From Verrucomicrobiota bacterium (GTDB lineage: Bacteria; Verrucomicrobiota; Verrucomicrobiia; Limisphaerales; UBA9464): a stretch of 6,753 nucleotides of DNA. A program made the translations under genes and the position numbers. The stretch is from contig CANGMO010000124.1 in NCBI GenBank assembly GCA_947454295.1, positions 1-6,753 on the forward strand, written 5' to 3'. The notes below the pieces were generated by a model. The model was not told where the DNA came from, ran no database searches, and worked only from the letters and a program-made list of their open reading frames with translations. Positions 1-6,737 of the stretch are shown piece after piece (within the stretch, counting starts at the first letter, position 1; every line of letters begins with the position of its first letter).

Positions 1-1362
1 CCCCAGCGCGGCAAGGATCGTCGCGTGCAGATCCTTCATCTGGACGGGCGACTCGGTGGCGAGAAGCCCGAGGGAATCGGTGGACCCGATGCGCTGACCC
101 GGCCGAACCCCACCACCCGCCATCCAGAGGGTGAATCCGGCGGCGTTGTGCTGGCGTCCGCGGTCGCCCTGCATCATGGGCGTGCGCCCAAACTCGCTGG
201 CCCACACCACCAATGTCTCATCGAGCAGGCCCCGTTGACGAAGATCCGTCAGCAGCCCCGCCAACGCGGTATCGGTCCAGCGGGCGCGCGGCACATGATT
301 GGCCTGCAGGCCGGCATGCGCATCCCAGCCGTCCTTGTCGGGCATGTCGTACAATTGGACAAAGCGCACGCCGCGCTCCACCAACCGGCGGGCCAGAAGG
401 CATTTCCTTCCAAAACTCCGGGCCCGCGCATCGGCGTGTTCCAATCCGTACAGGTTTCGCACCGACGCCGGCTCAGACTCCAGACGCCCCACTTCCAGCG
501 CGGACGACTGCATGCGATAGGCGAGTTCATAGCTCGCGATCCGTGCATCGAGTTCGGTGAACCCGGGTCGCGCCTCGCGATGCGCCAGATTCATTTCCCG
601 GATGAAATCGAGAGAATCCCGCTGGCTCGCGGCGAAATCGGGAGGCGGCAGCAGATCCAGCACGGGCGTGCCCGTGTCACGGAAACGCGTGGGCTGGAAG
701 GCGGCGGGCAGGTAGCCATTGGAGTAGTTGGCCGCCCCCCCCAGTGGACCGGCATCAAACAGCATCACGTAGCCCGGCAGATCGCGATTCGCCGAACCCA
801 GGCCGTAAGTCACCCACGATCCCAGACTCGCCTTCCCCGGACGGATGTCGCCGGTGTGCAACTGGTAGCTGGCGGGCGCGTGGTTGTTGGAATCCGCCTG
901 CATCGAATGGATGAAGCAGAGTTCATCGACCGAGCGCGCAACCTGCGGCATGAGGTCGCTGACCCACATGCCGCTCTGCCCATGACGCGACCAGCCAAAC
1001 GGGCTGGCCAAGAGCTCGTCCTTGCAGCCGTGGAACACGTTGGCGAATCGCGTGGCCTCCACCGCCTTTCGGATGGATGTCGGCACGGGCTTGCCATCGA
1101 GGCGCTGCAACTCGGGCTTATAGTCGAAGGTGTCCACCTGCGACGGGCCACCCACCATGAAGAGGAAGATCACCGACTTCGCCCGCGGCTTCAGAACCGG
1201 GGTGCGCGGGGCGAAGGGATTCAACGGATCGCGGGCCGCGCCACCGGCGAAGGCCGCCTGGGCTTCCCAGGTCGCGAGCGCCCCGAGGGCCATGGCTCCA
1301 AAACCCGTTCCCATCCGCTCTAGAAAGCGGCGTCGCGTGCAATTGCAGGGAACGGCGAACAC
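1..1362 (-). CDS. DUF1501 family protein (Tat-exported, sulfatase-like fold), C-terminus cut by window edge
   Basis: This is a member of the DUF1501 family, exported proteins distantly related to the sulfatase/alkaline phosphatase superfamily and abundant in Planctomycetota and Verrucomicrobiota. The reaction is not established. I translated 454 codons from the complement without a stop; the frame leaves the left edge just after the typical near-terminal motif MKDLHATILAALG (442-454), so probably only a few dozen residues are missing. The N-terminus carries a twin-arginine signal, TRRRFLERMG (9-18), then a hydrophobic stretch. Family motifs follow in order: SVIFLFMVGGPSQVDTFD (63-80), SNNHAPASYQLHTG (158-171), LGSWVTYGLGS (180-190), VVWASEFGRTP (385-395) and GRQHNAAGFTLWMAGGG (402-418). 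The start is a GTG 12 bases after an in-frame TAG at 1372-1374. The only early ATG (1314) would remove the arginine motif. No strong Shine-Dalgarno sequence is visible. Its usual partner, a PSD1 protein, lies on the opposite strand 1.5 kb away instead of directly upstream. The family call is secure and the start reasonably so. Confidence 0.93.
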   Translation of the reverse strand, partial: MFAVPCNCTRRRFLERMGTGFGAMALGALATWEAQAAFAGGAARDPLNPFAPRTPVLKPRAKSVIFLFMVGGPSQVDTFDYKPELQRLDGKPVPTSIRKAVEATRFANVFHGCKDELLASPFGWSRHGQSGMWVSDLMPQVARSVDELCFIHSMQADSNNHAPASYQLHTGDIRPGKASLGSWVTYGLGSANRDLPGYVMLFDAGPLGGAANYSNGYLPAAFQPTRFRDTGTPVLDLLPPPDFAASQRDSLDFIREMNLAHREARPGFTELDARIASYELAYRMQSSALEVGRLESEPASVRNLYGLEHADARARSFGRKCLLARRLVERGVRFVQLYDMPDKDGWDAHAGLQANHVPRARWTDTALAGLLTDLRQRGLLDETLVVWASEFGRTPMMQGDRGRQHNAAGFTLWMAGGGVRPGQRIGSTDSLGLLATESPVQMKDLHATILAALG

Positions 1363-1415
1363 CTCGAAAGGCTACGCCCACCGGCAACGGCGACAACTGC
1401 GAATCGCGCCACTCC

Positions 1416-1528
1416 GCATCCCGGGAGGGATGCCCGCCTGTAGCCGGTGGTCGAGCGGCGCGACACCACCGGATTCGGGTTCGATCCCCGCGAGACCACC
1501 GGTTCCGGGACCAATCCCATTCCAAAGC
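1416..1528 (+). repeat. Structured dispersed repeat, copy 1 (two tandem units)
   Basis: This is one of two copies of the same element; the other is at 2612-2753 in the same orientation. The element opens with a perfect 7-bp hairpin (GCATCCC at 1416-1422, GGGATGC at 1427-1433). A second inverted repeat follows (CCGGTGGT at 1444-1451, ACCACCGG at 1465-1472). Two degenerate 30-bp tandem units come next (1461-1490 and 1491-1520), sharing about 22 of 30 positions around the core ACCACCGG. Bases 1427-1487 match copy 2 at 59 of 61 positions (differences at 1435 and 1458). The layout resembles REP/BIME-type palindromic repeats or a small non-autonomous element. No terminal target-site duplication is obvious. 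Confidence 0.85.
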
Positions 1529-1579
1529 ACTCCGGCAGGGGTGCCAGCTCACCCCACAGGCGCCCATCAATCCAGGTGG

Positions 1580-1591
1580 ATTCGATCGAAT
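1580..1591. promoter_or_regulatory. 12-bp perfect palindrome ATTCGATCGAAT, possible operator
   Basis: ATTCGATCGAAT is a perfect palindrome about 110 bp upstream of the prepilin start. The heptamer ATTCGAT occurs at 1580-1586 and again at 1590-1596, a spacing of 10 bp or about one helical turn. This local AT-richer patch lies in GC-rich surroundings. A regulator-binding site is an inference; no promoter hexamers were confidently placed beside it. Confidence 0.25.
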
Positions 1592-1689
1592 TCGATATCC
1601 GCTCCTGAGCGCCGAAGACCGTCGTTGTCAAAACCGGTGGCGAACCTAGCTTCAACGCATTCCAACCTGCGGCCCGCCACGATTGGCCC

Positions 1690-1695
1690 AAGGAA
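1690..1695 (+). promoter_or_regulatory. Shine-Dalgarno sequence for the prepilin gene
   Basis: AAGGAA lies 7 bases before the GTG at 1703. It decides the start: the frame is open far upstream, but this GTG is the only candidate with both a good ribosome-binding site and the short basic leader (12 residues before the cleavage glycine) expected of a prepilin. Confidence 0.75.
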
Positions 1696-1702
1696 CCTCC
1701 AA

Positions 1703-2500
1703 GTGAATCCACGTCATCCAGGGCGGATTGCTGCACCGGGATTTACATTGCTCGAAGTGCTCGTTGTCGTGGCCGTGATCGGCGTTCTTGCGGCGCTTCT
1801 CCTTCCCGTTTTGGCAATGACTCGAGACCGAGCCAAAGAGGCGGTCTGTCTCGACCACTTCCATCAGATCGGAATCGGATTCAAGATGTACCAGGGGGAC
1901 AACCAGGGCCGATATCCGCTCGGGGCAACCCTCATCACGAGCCCGGGTGCTCTCGTCCCCAAGGGCACCGATCGAGACCGAATGTGGAACTTCAAAACGG
2001 CATTGGGAGGCGCCGATGGAGCAAGCGGAACGCCAATGCTCCCACCCGCGAAGGCGCGCCCCCTCAGTCGCTACGTCCCCACCCCGGAAACCTTTCGCTG
2101 TCCGGCCGATGGGGGGATCAATTTCACCGCCCGCGACGGCCCCAAGTGGTCCAGTTCGTGGCAGCGTTACGGATGCAGCTACCACTACAATGCAGGAGGG
2201 TGGGGAGAGGGCCCCAGTTACAGGACCCGAGTTTCGAACAAGTCTGAGGAATGGGTCCAGGAAGCGAGCCGATTTGTCCTCGTGTACGAGCCTCCTGCCA
2301 AGGCGGAGACGTGGAACAACGAACCCTTCTACGTGAGATGGCACCGCGCTCATCCCGCGACGACCGACTACGGAAAGCCCGCTGGCCCTCTCATCTCCCC
2401 CATCCTGTTCGCCGATGGCCACGCTGCGATCCTGGATTTCACCCAGGAGGTGTATCGCCATCCCAATGACCGGCAGGTGATTTGGGATCATCCCGAGTAA
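1703..2500 (+). CDS. Prepilin-type N-terminal cleavage/methylation domain protein (type II secretion pseudopilin-like)
   Basis: This is a 265-residue pseudopilin-like protein. The short leader MNPRHPGRIAAPG ends in the prepilin peptidase site G13/F14, followed by FTLLEVLVVVAVIGVLAALLLPVL (14-37). That gives the invariant glutamate at mature position 5 (E18) and the hydrophobic helix that anchors the protein in the inner membrane before assembly. The family pattern continues with a conserved cysteine and helix (C49 to M62), the FRCPADGG box (131-138), and a C-terminal FADGHAAILDF (236-246). The last motif matches the 'DG' end of the H-X9-DG domain found in many planctomycete and verrucomicrobial prepilins, but the H-to-DG spacing is longer here (H217 to D238). 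Such proteins occur in tens to hundreds of copies per genome in these phyla, mostly without secretion genes beside them, as here. The individual role is unknown; secretion or surface display is an inference. Repeat copies lie on both sides. The start is GTG 1703, with AAGGAA 7 bases upstream. Confidence 0.93.
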   Translation: MNPRHPGRIAAPGFTLLEVLVVVAVIGVLAALLLPVLAMTRDRAKEAVCLDHFHQIGIGFKMYQGDNQGRYPLGATLITSPGALVPKGTDRDRMWNFKTALGGADGASGTPMLPPAKARPLSRYVPTPETFRCPADGGINFTARDGPKWSSSWQRYGCSYHYNAGGWGEGPSYRTRVSNKSEEWVQEASRFVLVYEPPAKAETWNNEPFYVRWHRAHPATTDYGKPAGPLISPILFADGHAAILDFTQEVYRHPNDRQVIWDHPE

Positions 2501-2611
2501 TCAACGCGCCCCCGCCTGTATCGCTATCTTAGCCCGGCGAGCTCTTGGGCCGGCCGGATGCCACATGCGAGGTTTTTCACCCAACGCCGGCTAGCGGCTG
2601 GAATGCCCCCT

Positions 2612-2753
2612 GCATCCTGGCGGGATGCCAGCCTGTAGCCGGTGGTCGAGCGACGCGACACCACCGGATTCGGGTTCGATCCACACGCCACCACCGGATC
2701 CGAGTCACCCCCCGCGACACCACCAATTCCGGGACCCATCTCATTTTCAATGC
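2612..2753 (+). repeat. Structured dispersed repeat, copy 2 (three tandem units)
   Basis: This copy has the same orientation and order of parts as copy 1. Its first hairpin is GCATCCT (2612-2618) with GGGATGC (2622-2628), where the single difference from copy 1 converts a C-G pair into a T-G wobble, so the fold is kept. The second inverted repeat has CCGGTGGT and ACCACCGG arms (2639-2646 and 2660-2667). Three tandem units follow: 2656-2685, 2686-2714 and 2715-2744. The last unit matches the last unit of copy 1 better than it matches its own neighbours. Copy 2 therefore looks like copy 1 with one extra middle unit; the total length difference (142 against 113 bp) is 29 bp, exactly the length of the middle unit. 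Confidence 0.85.
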
Positions 2754-2776
2754 GCCCCCATCGCCGTTGCCACGAG

Positions 2777-2788
2777 TCGTGATCACGA
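2777..2788. promoter_or_regulatory. 12-bp perfect palindrome TCGTGATCACGA, possible operator for the PSCyt2/PSD1 gene
   Basis: TCGTGATCACGA is perfectly self-complementary and ends 42 bases before the GTG start of the downstream gene. That position suits a repressor site overlapping a promoter. A regulatory role is inference from position and symmetry only. Confidence 0.28.
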
Positions 2789-2830
2789 TCTATCGCTGAC
2801 AAGCTTCCGCCCGCGCACATACTCCCCATC

Positions 2831-5098
2831 GTGAGGCCCGGAATACGCGTGGCGATCGTCTGCCTGCTGTTGTTCGCAACAGGGGGAAGGCACGCCTTGG
2901 GTCGCGCAGCCGAATCCGCTGTGGCGGACGAACGCCTCGGGCCCGCTTGGAAGGATGCGCGGAATCCCATCGCGCGAATCTTCCGCGGGGAGCGATTGGA
3001 GCTCTGGTCCCTGCGGATGCCTCAATCCAATCCGCCTCCGGAATCCCCCGCATTCATGGGATCTACCCTGACGCCCATCGATCGGTTCGTGCTCGCCCGC
3101 CTGAGCTCCAATCATCTGACCCTTTCTCCGGAGGCTGATCGGCGCACCCTGATTCGCCGACTCACCTTCGACCTCACCGGGCTGCCTCCCACTCCAGACG
3201 AGGTGGATCGCTTCCTGTCTGACACCTCACGCGACGCCTATGATCGGCTGCTGACGCGGTTGCTGGAGTCTCCGCGCTACGGGGAGAATCAGGCGCGGCT
3301 CTGGCTCGACGTGGTGCGCTACAGCGACAGCAACGGTTTCGACTGGGATGAGTTTCGACCCAAGGCCTGGCGGTTTCGCGACTACGTAATCCGGGCCTTC
3401 AATTCGGACAAGCCTTTCGACCGCTTCGTCGTGGAGCAACTTGCCGGCGACGAACTGGTTCCCGGCGCTCCCGGCAGTCCGGAGGAGCGGGACGCCCTGA
3501 TCGCCACCGGATTCCTCCGACTCGGCCCACACGACAATGCGGCACCGTTGTTCAACGAGCAGGAACGCAGCCGGGCCGAGCTGATGTCCGATCTCGTGGA
3601 GACCACCGGAAGCGCGTTTCTCGGACTCACCATGGCCTGCTGCCGGTGTCACGATCACAAGTACGATCCACTATCGCAGGCGGACCACTACCGGATGCGG
3701 GCGTTCTTCGAGCCGGTGAAATTCGCGGACGACACCCCGCTCGACCTGGAGCCCGAACGATCCGCCATCGTGAGCCAGCAGGAGTCAGTCGACCGTCGCA
3801 TCCAATCGGTCGAGACAAAGCGCGATGCATTGCTGGCCGCCACCCGCCGGCGGCTACGCGAGGAACGGACCGCGAAACTCAGCAGCGATGAGCAGGCAAT
3901 CCTTCGTCGCGACACCACAAATGCGACACCGCTGGTGATGGAACTGAAAAAGCGGGTCACGCCCAACGATGCCGAAATCCGCGCTGCGCTTCCTCAAGCA
4001 GAAGTCGGTCCGCTCAAGGAGTTGGATTCCCAACTTGCCTCGCTCCGGCGCGAGCGACCCGTCTTCACCACCGGCCTGCTAATGACCGACGCGGAGGGCT
4101 CGCCTCCGGCGACCCGCGTGCTGCACCAGGGTCGCCATCAGGATCCACGGGACGCCGTCGAGCCCGGATTCCCCTCCGCCCTCGATCCGCAGCCGGCCCG
4201 CATTGATTCCGCCCCCAATTCAAAAACGCACGGCCGCCGCCTCGCGCTGGCCCGCTGGATCGTGTCCCGGGAAAATCCGCTGACGGCGCGCGTGCTAGTG
4301 AACCGCATCTGGCAGCAGCACTTCGGCACCGGATTGGTTTCAACGCCCAATGATTTTGGCTTCGCCGGAACCAGGCCGTCGCATCCCGAGTTGCTGGACT
4401 GGCTCGCGGTCGAGTTCATGGAGCACGGGTGGTCGGTGAAGCATCTTCACCGACTTCTGGTGACCAGTGCCACGTATCGTCAGCGGTCCACCGGAACGAA
4501 TGGCATCGCGGCCGATCCGGACAACGCCCTGCTCTGGCGTCAGAACGCGCATCGGCTCGCGGCCGAACCCATGCGCGACGCCCTGCTCGCATCGAGTGGA
4601 TTGCTTTTGCAACGCGCCGGCGGCCCACCTGCCTGGCCGGAACTTCCGCCCGAGGTGTTGCAGGCCAATCCCGCCTTCCTGGATGACAACGAGACCAGAA
4701 CCAAGGGGTGGTATCCGTCACCCGCGGCGGATCAACCGGTGCGCAGCCTGTTCCTCGTGCAAAAGCGGACGGTCCGGGTGCCGTTCATGGAGACCTTCGA
4801 TCTCCCCGAGAACTCCACCTCCTGCGCACGACGCACCAGTTCGACTGTGGCACCGCAGGCGCTGTCGCTGATGAACAGTCCTCTTGCGATTGAAGCAGCC
4901 ACCGCGTTCGCAGAACGGGTGCGGCGGGAGGCGGGCGAACCGACCGAGGCACAAATCCGACAGGCCTTCCGGTTCGCGCTGCTTCGCTCCGCGACGCCCC
5001 AAGAAGTCCGACGCAGCACCGAACTGATCCGCCAACACGGTCTCACTGCGTTCTGTCGGGCGCTGCTGAATCTGAACGAATTCGCCTACGTGGATTGA
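2831..5098 (+). CDS. PSCyt2 (DUF1549) / PSD1 (DUF1553) domain protein, short form without PSCyt1
   Basis: This is an exported protein of 755 residues from the family typical of Planctomycetota and Verrucomicrobiota, usually paired with DUF1501. Its biochemical role is unproven. A signal peptide is visible: basic MRPGIR, then a hydrophobic VAIVCLLLFAT core and a likely cleavage near residue 24. The PSCyt2/DUF1549 region follows: TPIDRFVLARL (81-91), DLTGLPPTPDEVDRFL (114-129), WLDVVRYSDSNG (158-169), QLAGDEL (203-209) and ACCRCHDHKYDPL, whose C270-x-x-C273-H274 is a c-type haem-binding pattern. A charged, helix-prone linker (about 310-410) precedes the PSD1/DUF1553 domain: GRRLALARW (468-476), NRIWQQHFGTGL (491-502), HPELLDWLA (518-526), SCARRTSSTVAPQALSLMN (664-682) and the usual C-terminal end LLNLNEFAYVD. 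Many relatives near 1,000 residues carry an extra N-terminal PSCyt1 cytochrome domain, which is absent here; this is a known shorter architecture. The GTG start keeps the signal peptide, and no good Shine-Dalgarno sequence is seen. The nearest DUF1501 gene is divergent, not downstream. Confidence 0.94.
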   Translation: MRPGIRVAIVCLLLFATGGRHALGRAAESAVADERLGPAWKDARNPIARIFRGERLELWSLRMPQSNPPPESPAFMGSTLTPIDRFVLARLSSNHLTLSPEADRRTLIRRLTFDLTGLPPTPDEVDRFLSDTSRDAYDRLLTRLLESPRYGENQARLWLDVVRYSDSNGFDWDEFRPKAWRFRDYVIRAFNSDKPFDRFVVEQLAGDELVPGAPGSPEERDALIATGFLRLGPHDNAAPLFNEQERSRAELMSDLVETTGSAFLGLTMACCRCHDHKYDPLSQADHYRMRAFFEPVKFADDTPLDLEPERSAIVSQQESVDRRIQSVETKRDALLAATRRRLREERTAKLSSDEQAILRRDTTNATPLVMELKKRVTPNDAEIRAALPQAEVGPLKELDSQLASLRRERPVFTTGLLMTDAEGSPPATRVLHQGRHQDPRDAVEPGFPSALDPQPARIDSAPNSKTHGRRLALARWIVSRENPLTARVLVNRIWQQHFGTGLVSTPNDFGFAGTRPSHPELLDWLAVEFMEHGWSVKHLHRLLVTSATYRQRSTGTNGIAADPDNALLWRQNAHRLAAEPMRDALLASSGLLLQRAGGPPAWPELPPEVLQANPAFLDDNETRTKGWYPSPAADQPVRSLFLVQKRTVRVPFMETFDLPENSTSCARRTSSTVAPQALSLMNSPLAIEAATAFAERVRREAGEPTEAQIRQAFRFALLRSATPQEVRRSTELIRQHGLTAFCRALLNLNEFAYVD

Positions 5099-5112
5099 GG
5101 TGGAAGGTGCCG

Positions 5113-5144
5113 ATTGAAGGGTTGAAACGCTGAAGCGTTGAAGG
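5113..5144. repeat. Degenerate 8-bp tandem repeat in the convergent intergenic gap
   Basis: Four consecutive octamers share the core TGAA in register: ATTGAAGG (5113), GTTGAAAC (5121), GCTGAAGC (5129) and GTTGAAGG (5137). A fifth, GACAGAAC, is more decayed. Within them AACGC-TGAA-GCGTT (5126-5139) forms a 5-bp stem with a 4-base loop. This is most of the 67-bp space between two convergent genes. The hairpin might slow or end transcription, but the stem is short and has no T-run. Confidence 0.5.
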
Positions 5145-5165
5145 GACAGAACGGAACGGTCGGAT

Positions 5166-6737
5166 TCAGGCCCACTCGCAGAGCGCTTCCACATGGGCTG
5201 CCGAGCCGTCCCGGAGCCAGCCGTCCAGCTGCGCCTGATCCTTGAGCTGCTGGCCCCGCATGCGCGGCACCACCACGAACCGGGAATCCACGTCCAGCAG
5301 GGCGGTCATGTCGCCCCAGAGCTTTTCGAACTGCGTGACCGGGAAGATGTCCTCCTGGCCGTGGCCCCAGCGCTTCTTCACTTCCTTGAGCGTGACGTAC
5401 GTCGGCATGCGCGCAGCCAGCGTGCGAATCGCCGCGGTAATGGTCGCCTGCGCGGACTGGGCCGCAGGGGCATCAGGTCCATCCGCGGCAAGGATGAGTT
5501 CGCGGGTCAGCCCAAAGATCGACAACAGCCGGTCGAGGTCAATCCACGTCGTCATCGAGTTGTAGTAACGAAGACGGAATTCATCCTCCTCGCGGGGCAT
5601 GGCCAGGCCTTCGACAAGTCGCGGCTGCTGATTGACTCGGGCCAGGCCGCCGCCGCGGTCCTCGAGCCGGCGGGTAATGACCTCAAAGGTCAGCGCCGCG
5701 CCCGAGCTGATGTGATGCCCAAGAAGGGCTGGATCCACGTCGGCACCCAGCGTGTCGATGTTGTGAAGCAGGAGCCAGCGGAGCGACGGCCGCTGGCGCA
5801 GAAGGCGCGCCAGCACGCCATTGCGGAAGAGATTCGGCACCTCGTACCAGTGTCCAACCGGGTGCAGGCACTGCAGGGGGAGATTGTCGGTGTAGTCCGA
5901 GGCCTCACCCACTGAACGCGCCCAGCCGATCAGCGCGGTCCGCAGGCTGTCGCGAACCTTCTGCTGCTGTTCATCGAGCCGCTGCTGCGGCATTTCCTCC
6001 CAGGCAAAGCGCAGGTCACGCGCCGTCGGCACCATCCGCAACCCGACGCTGCGCCCCGCCGAAAGCATCAGCGGACCGGCATACTGATAGCCGTTCACCG
6101 CCTTGAGAAACTGCTCCGTCGGATCCTGCGTGGCGTAGCTGGTGGTGAAGACATGGGGCAGCTCGACGCCATAGGCGTGCGAGGTGCGACGCGACTTCGC
6201 GAGATGCGTCTCAATGAAGGTGCGATGTCGGCCCGCGAGCTTCGCGAAGGGATGAAGCGCCTTGCAAACACCAGCCCCCTGGGTCCAGCGCGATCCGGCG
6301 CCCGCAGCCAGGGTCACCACGGCAACCTCGCCGTTCCGCAACGCGCGTTCGCCCACCTGGCGCGCCGAGACGGCCGCGGCACCAGCCACCCAAGCCACAT
6401 CGGAATCCCGGACGTCCTCGATCACTGAGTCGGCACGCAGCCGGTTCTGGGCGAGTCCGATGCGGCCATCGGTGAGGTCCCGCCGGATCTGCTCGTGCTG
6501 GGCACGATCAAATCCATTCTGCTCCAGGAGCTCCGACAGCGTCGCCCCGGCGCGGTGTTCAGCCCGGCCGCGCGGCAGCAGGGCGTCGAAAAGATTCTGC
6601 ACCAGCCCGCGCAACTCGGGCCGCGTGCGGGCTGCTGCGCCGACGGTGGCGAGTTCCGCCCGGCGGGAGGGCGGCAGTTCCTGTCGGTCCTGCCGAACCA
6701 AACGCGGAACGGTCAGCGCGTAATAGCCGTGAGGCAT
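5166..6737 (-). CDS. UDPGP-family uridylyltransferase (UTP--glucose-1-phosphate uridylyltransferase-like)
   Basis: This is a predicted cytoplasmic sugar-1-phosphate uridylyltransferase that would make a UDP-sugar (probably UDP-glucose) and pyrophosphate from UTP. The nucleotide-binding loop is VTLAAGAGSRWTQGAGVCKAL (141-161), the divergent UDPGP form of the G-x-G-x-R...K signature, with R150 and K159 as the likely key residues. PVGHWYEVPNLFRNGVLARLL (293-313) and LLLHNIDTLGADVDP (322-336) match the substrate-binding and N-x-D-N-L-type region of the eukaryote-like UDPGP/UDP-sugar pyrophosphorylase fold. YYNSMTTWIDLDRLL (391-405) and FPVTQFEKLWGDMTALL (465-481) follow. Residues 71-100 (LEQNGFDRAQHEQIRRDL...GLAQNRL) form a helical N-terminal segment. 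The stop is TGA at 5166-5168. From ATG 6737 the product has 523 residues, but the frame stays open upstream to the window edge (reading GESAL), with only a weak GGTGAG before the ATG, so the true start may lie outside. It converges with the PSD1 gene across 67 bp. The exact sugar is unknown. Confidence 0.85.
   Translation of the reverse strand: MPHGYYALTVPRLVRQDRQELPPSRRAELATVGAAARTRPELRGLVQNLFDALLPRGRAEHRAGATLSELLEQNGFDRAQHEQIRRDLTDGRIGLAQNRLRADSVIEDVRDSDVAWVAGAAAVSARQVGERALRNGEVAVVTLAAGAGSRWTQGAGVCKALHPFAKLAGRHRTFIETHLAKSRRTSHAYGVELPHVFTTSYATQDPTEQFLKAVNGYQYAGPLMLSAGRSVGLRMVPTARDLRFAWEEMPQQRLDEQQQKVRDSLRTALIGWARSVGEASDYTDNLPLQCLHPVGHWYEVPNLFRNGVLARLLRQRPSLRWLLLHNIDTLGADVDPALLGHHISSGAALTFEVITRRLEDRGGGLARVNQQPRLVEGLAMPREEDEFRLRYYNSMTTWIDLDRLLSIFGLTRELILAADGPDAPAAQSAQATITAAIRTLAARMPTYVTLKEVKKRWGHGQEDIFPVTQFEKLWGDMTALLDVDSRFVVVPRMRGQQLKDQAQLDGWLRDGSAAHVEALCEWA

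Larger units (their letters stand above)
1363..1702. other. Divergent intergenic region between the DUF1501 and prepilin genes
   Basis: This 340-bp stretch must hold the promoters of both divergent genes. It contains repeat copy 1 (1416-1528), a 12-bp palindrome (1580-1591) and the prepilin ribosome-binding site. The prepilin reading frame stays open upstream through the whole region and into the DUF1501 gene. That translation is proline- and arginine-rich, does not resemble a protein, and runs through the repeat, so I treat it as non-coding. I could not pick out convincing -35/-10 hexamers on either strand. Confidence 0.7.
2501..2830. other. Intergenic region between the prepilin and PSCyt2/PSD1 genes
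   Basis: This 330-bp gap has no plausible gene. It contains repeat copy 2 (2612-2753) and a 12-bp palindrome (2777-2788). GC-rich short inverted repeats occur just after the prepilin stop (for example CCGGC at 2534-2538 with GCCGG at 2549-2553), but no T-run follows, so I do not call a terminator. TTGCCA at 2767-2772 could be a -35 element, with a poor TATCGC at 2791-2796; this is weak. Confidence 0.65.

Noticed and set aside
1312..1314. ATG at 1314 as the DUF1501 start
   Set aside because: It would remove the TRRRFLE twin-arginine motif that is typical of the family's N-terminus; GTG 1362 preserves it.
25..1323. A 432-codon open frame on the plus strand opposite the DUF1501 gene
   Set aside because: The complement encodes a clear DUF1501 protein with family motifs along its whole length. 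The plus-strand product is arginine-, histidine- and glycine-rich with no recognisable domain, as expected of an antisense shadow in GC-rich DNA.
1461..1520. Possible CRISPR repeats
   Set aside because: The 29-30-bp units are contiguous with no unique spacers, number only two or three, and are diverged from each other; no cas genes are present.
1130..1702. A 191-codon upstream in-frame extension of the prepilin gene
   Set aside because: It would put the prepilin cleavage site about 200 residues in, passes through a dispersed repeat and overlaps the DUF1501 gene antisense. GTG 1703 has a good ribosome-binding site and gives a normal leader.
1652..2491. A 279-codon open frame on the minus strand opposite the prepilin gene
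   Set aside because: It lies antisense to a gene with clear prepilin motifs and shows no domain of its own.
2534..2557. Terminator after the prepilin gene in the GGCCGGCC-rich segment
   Set aside because: Only short, mutually exclusive GC pairings are available and there is no T-rich tail.
5126..5139. Rho-independent terminator at the AACGC-TGAA-GCGTT hairpin
   Set aside because: The stem is only 5 bp and no T-run follows on either strand, so it was described as part of the octamer repeat instead.
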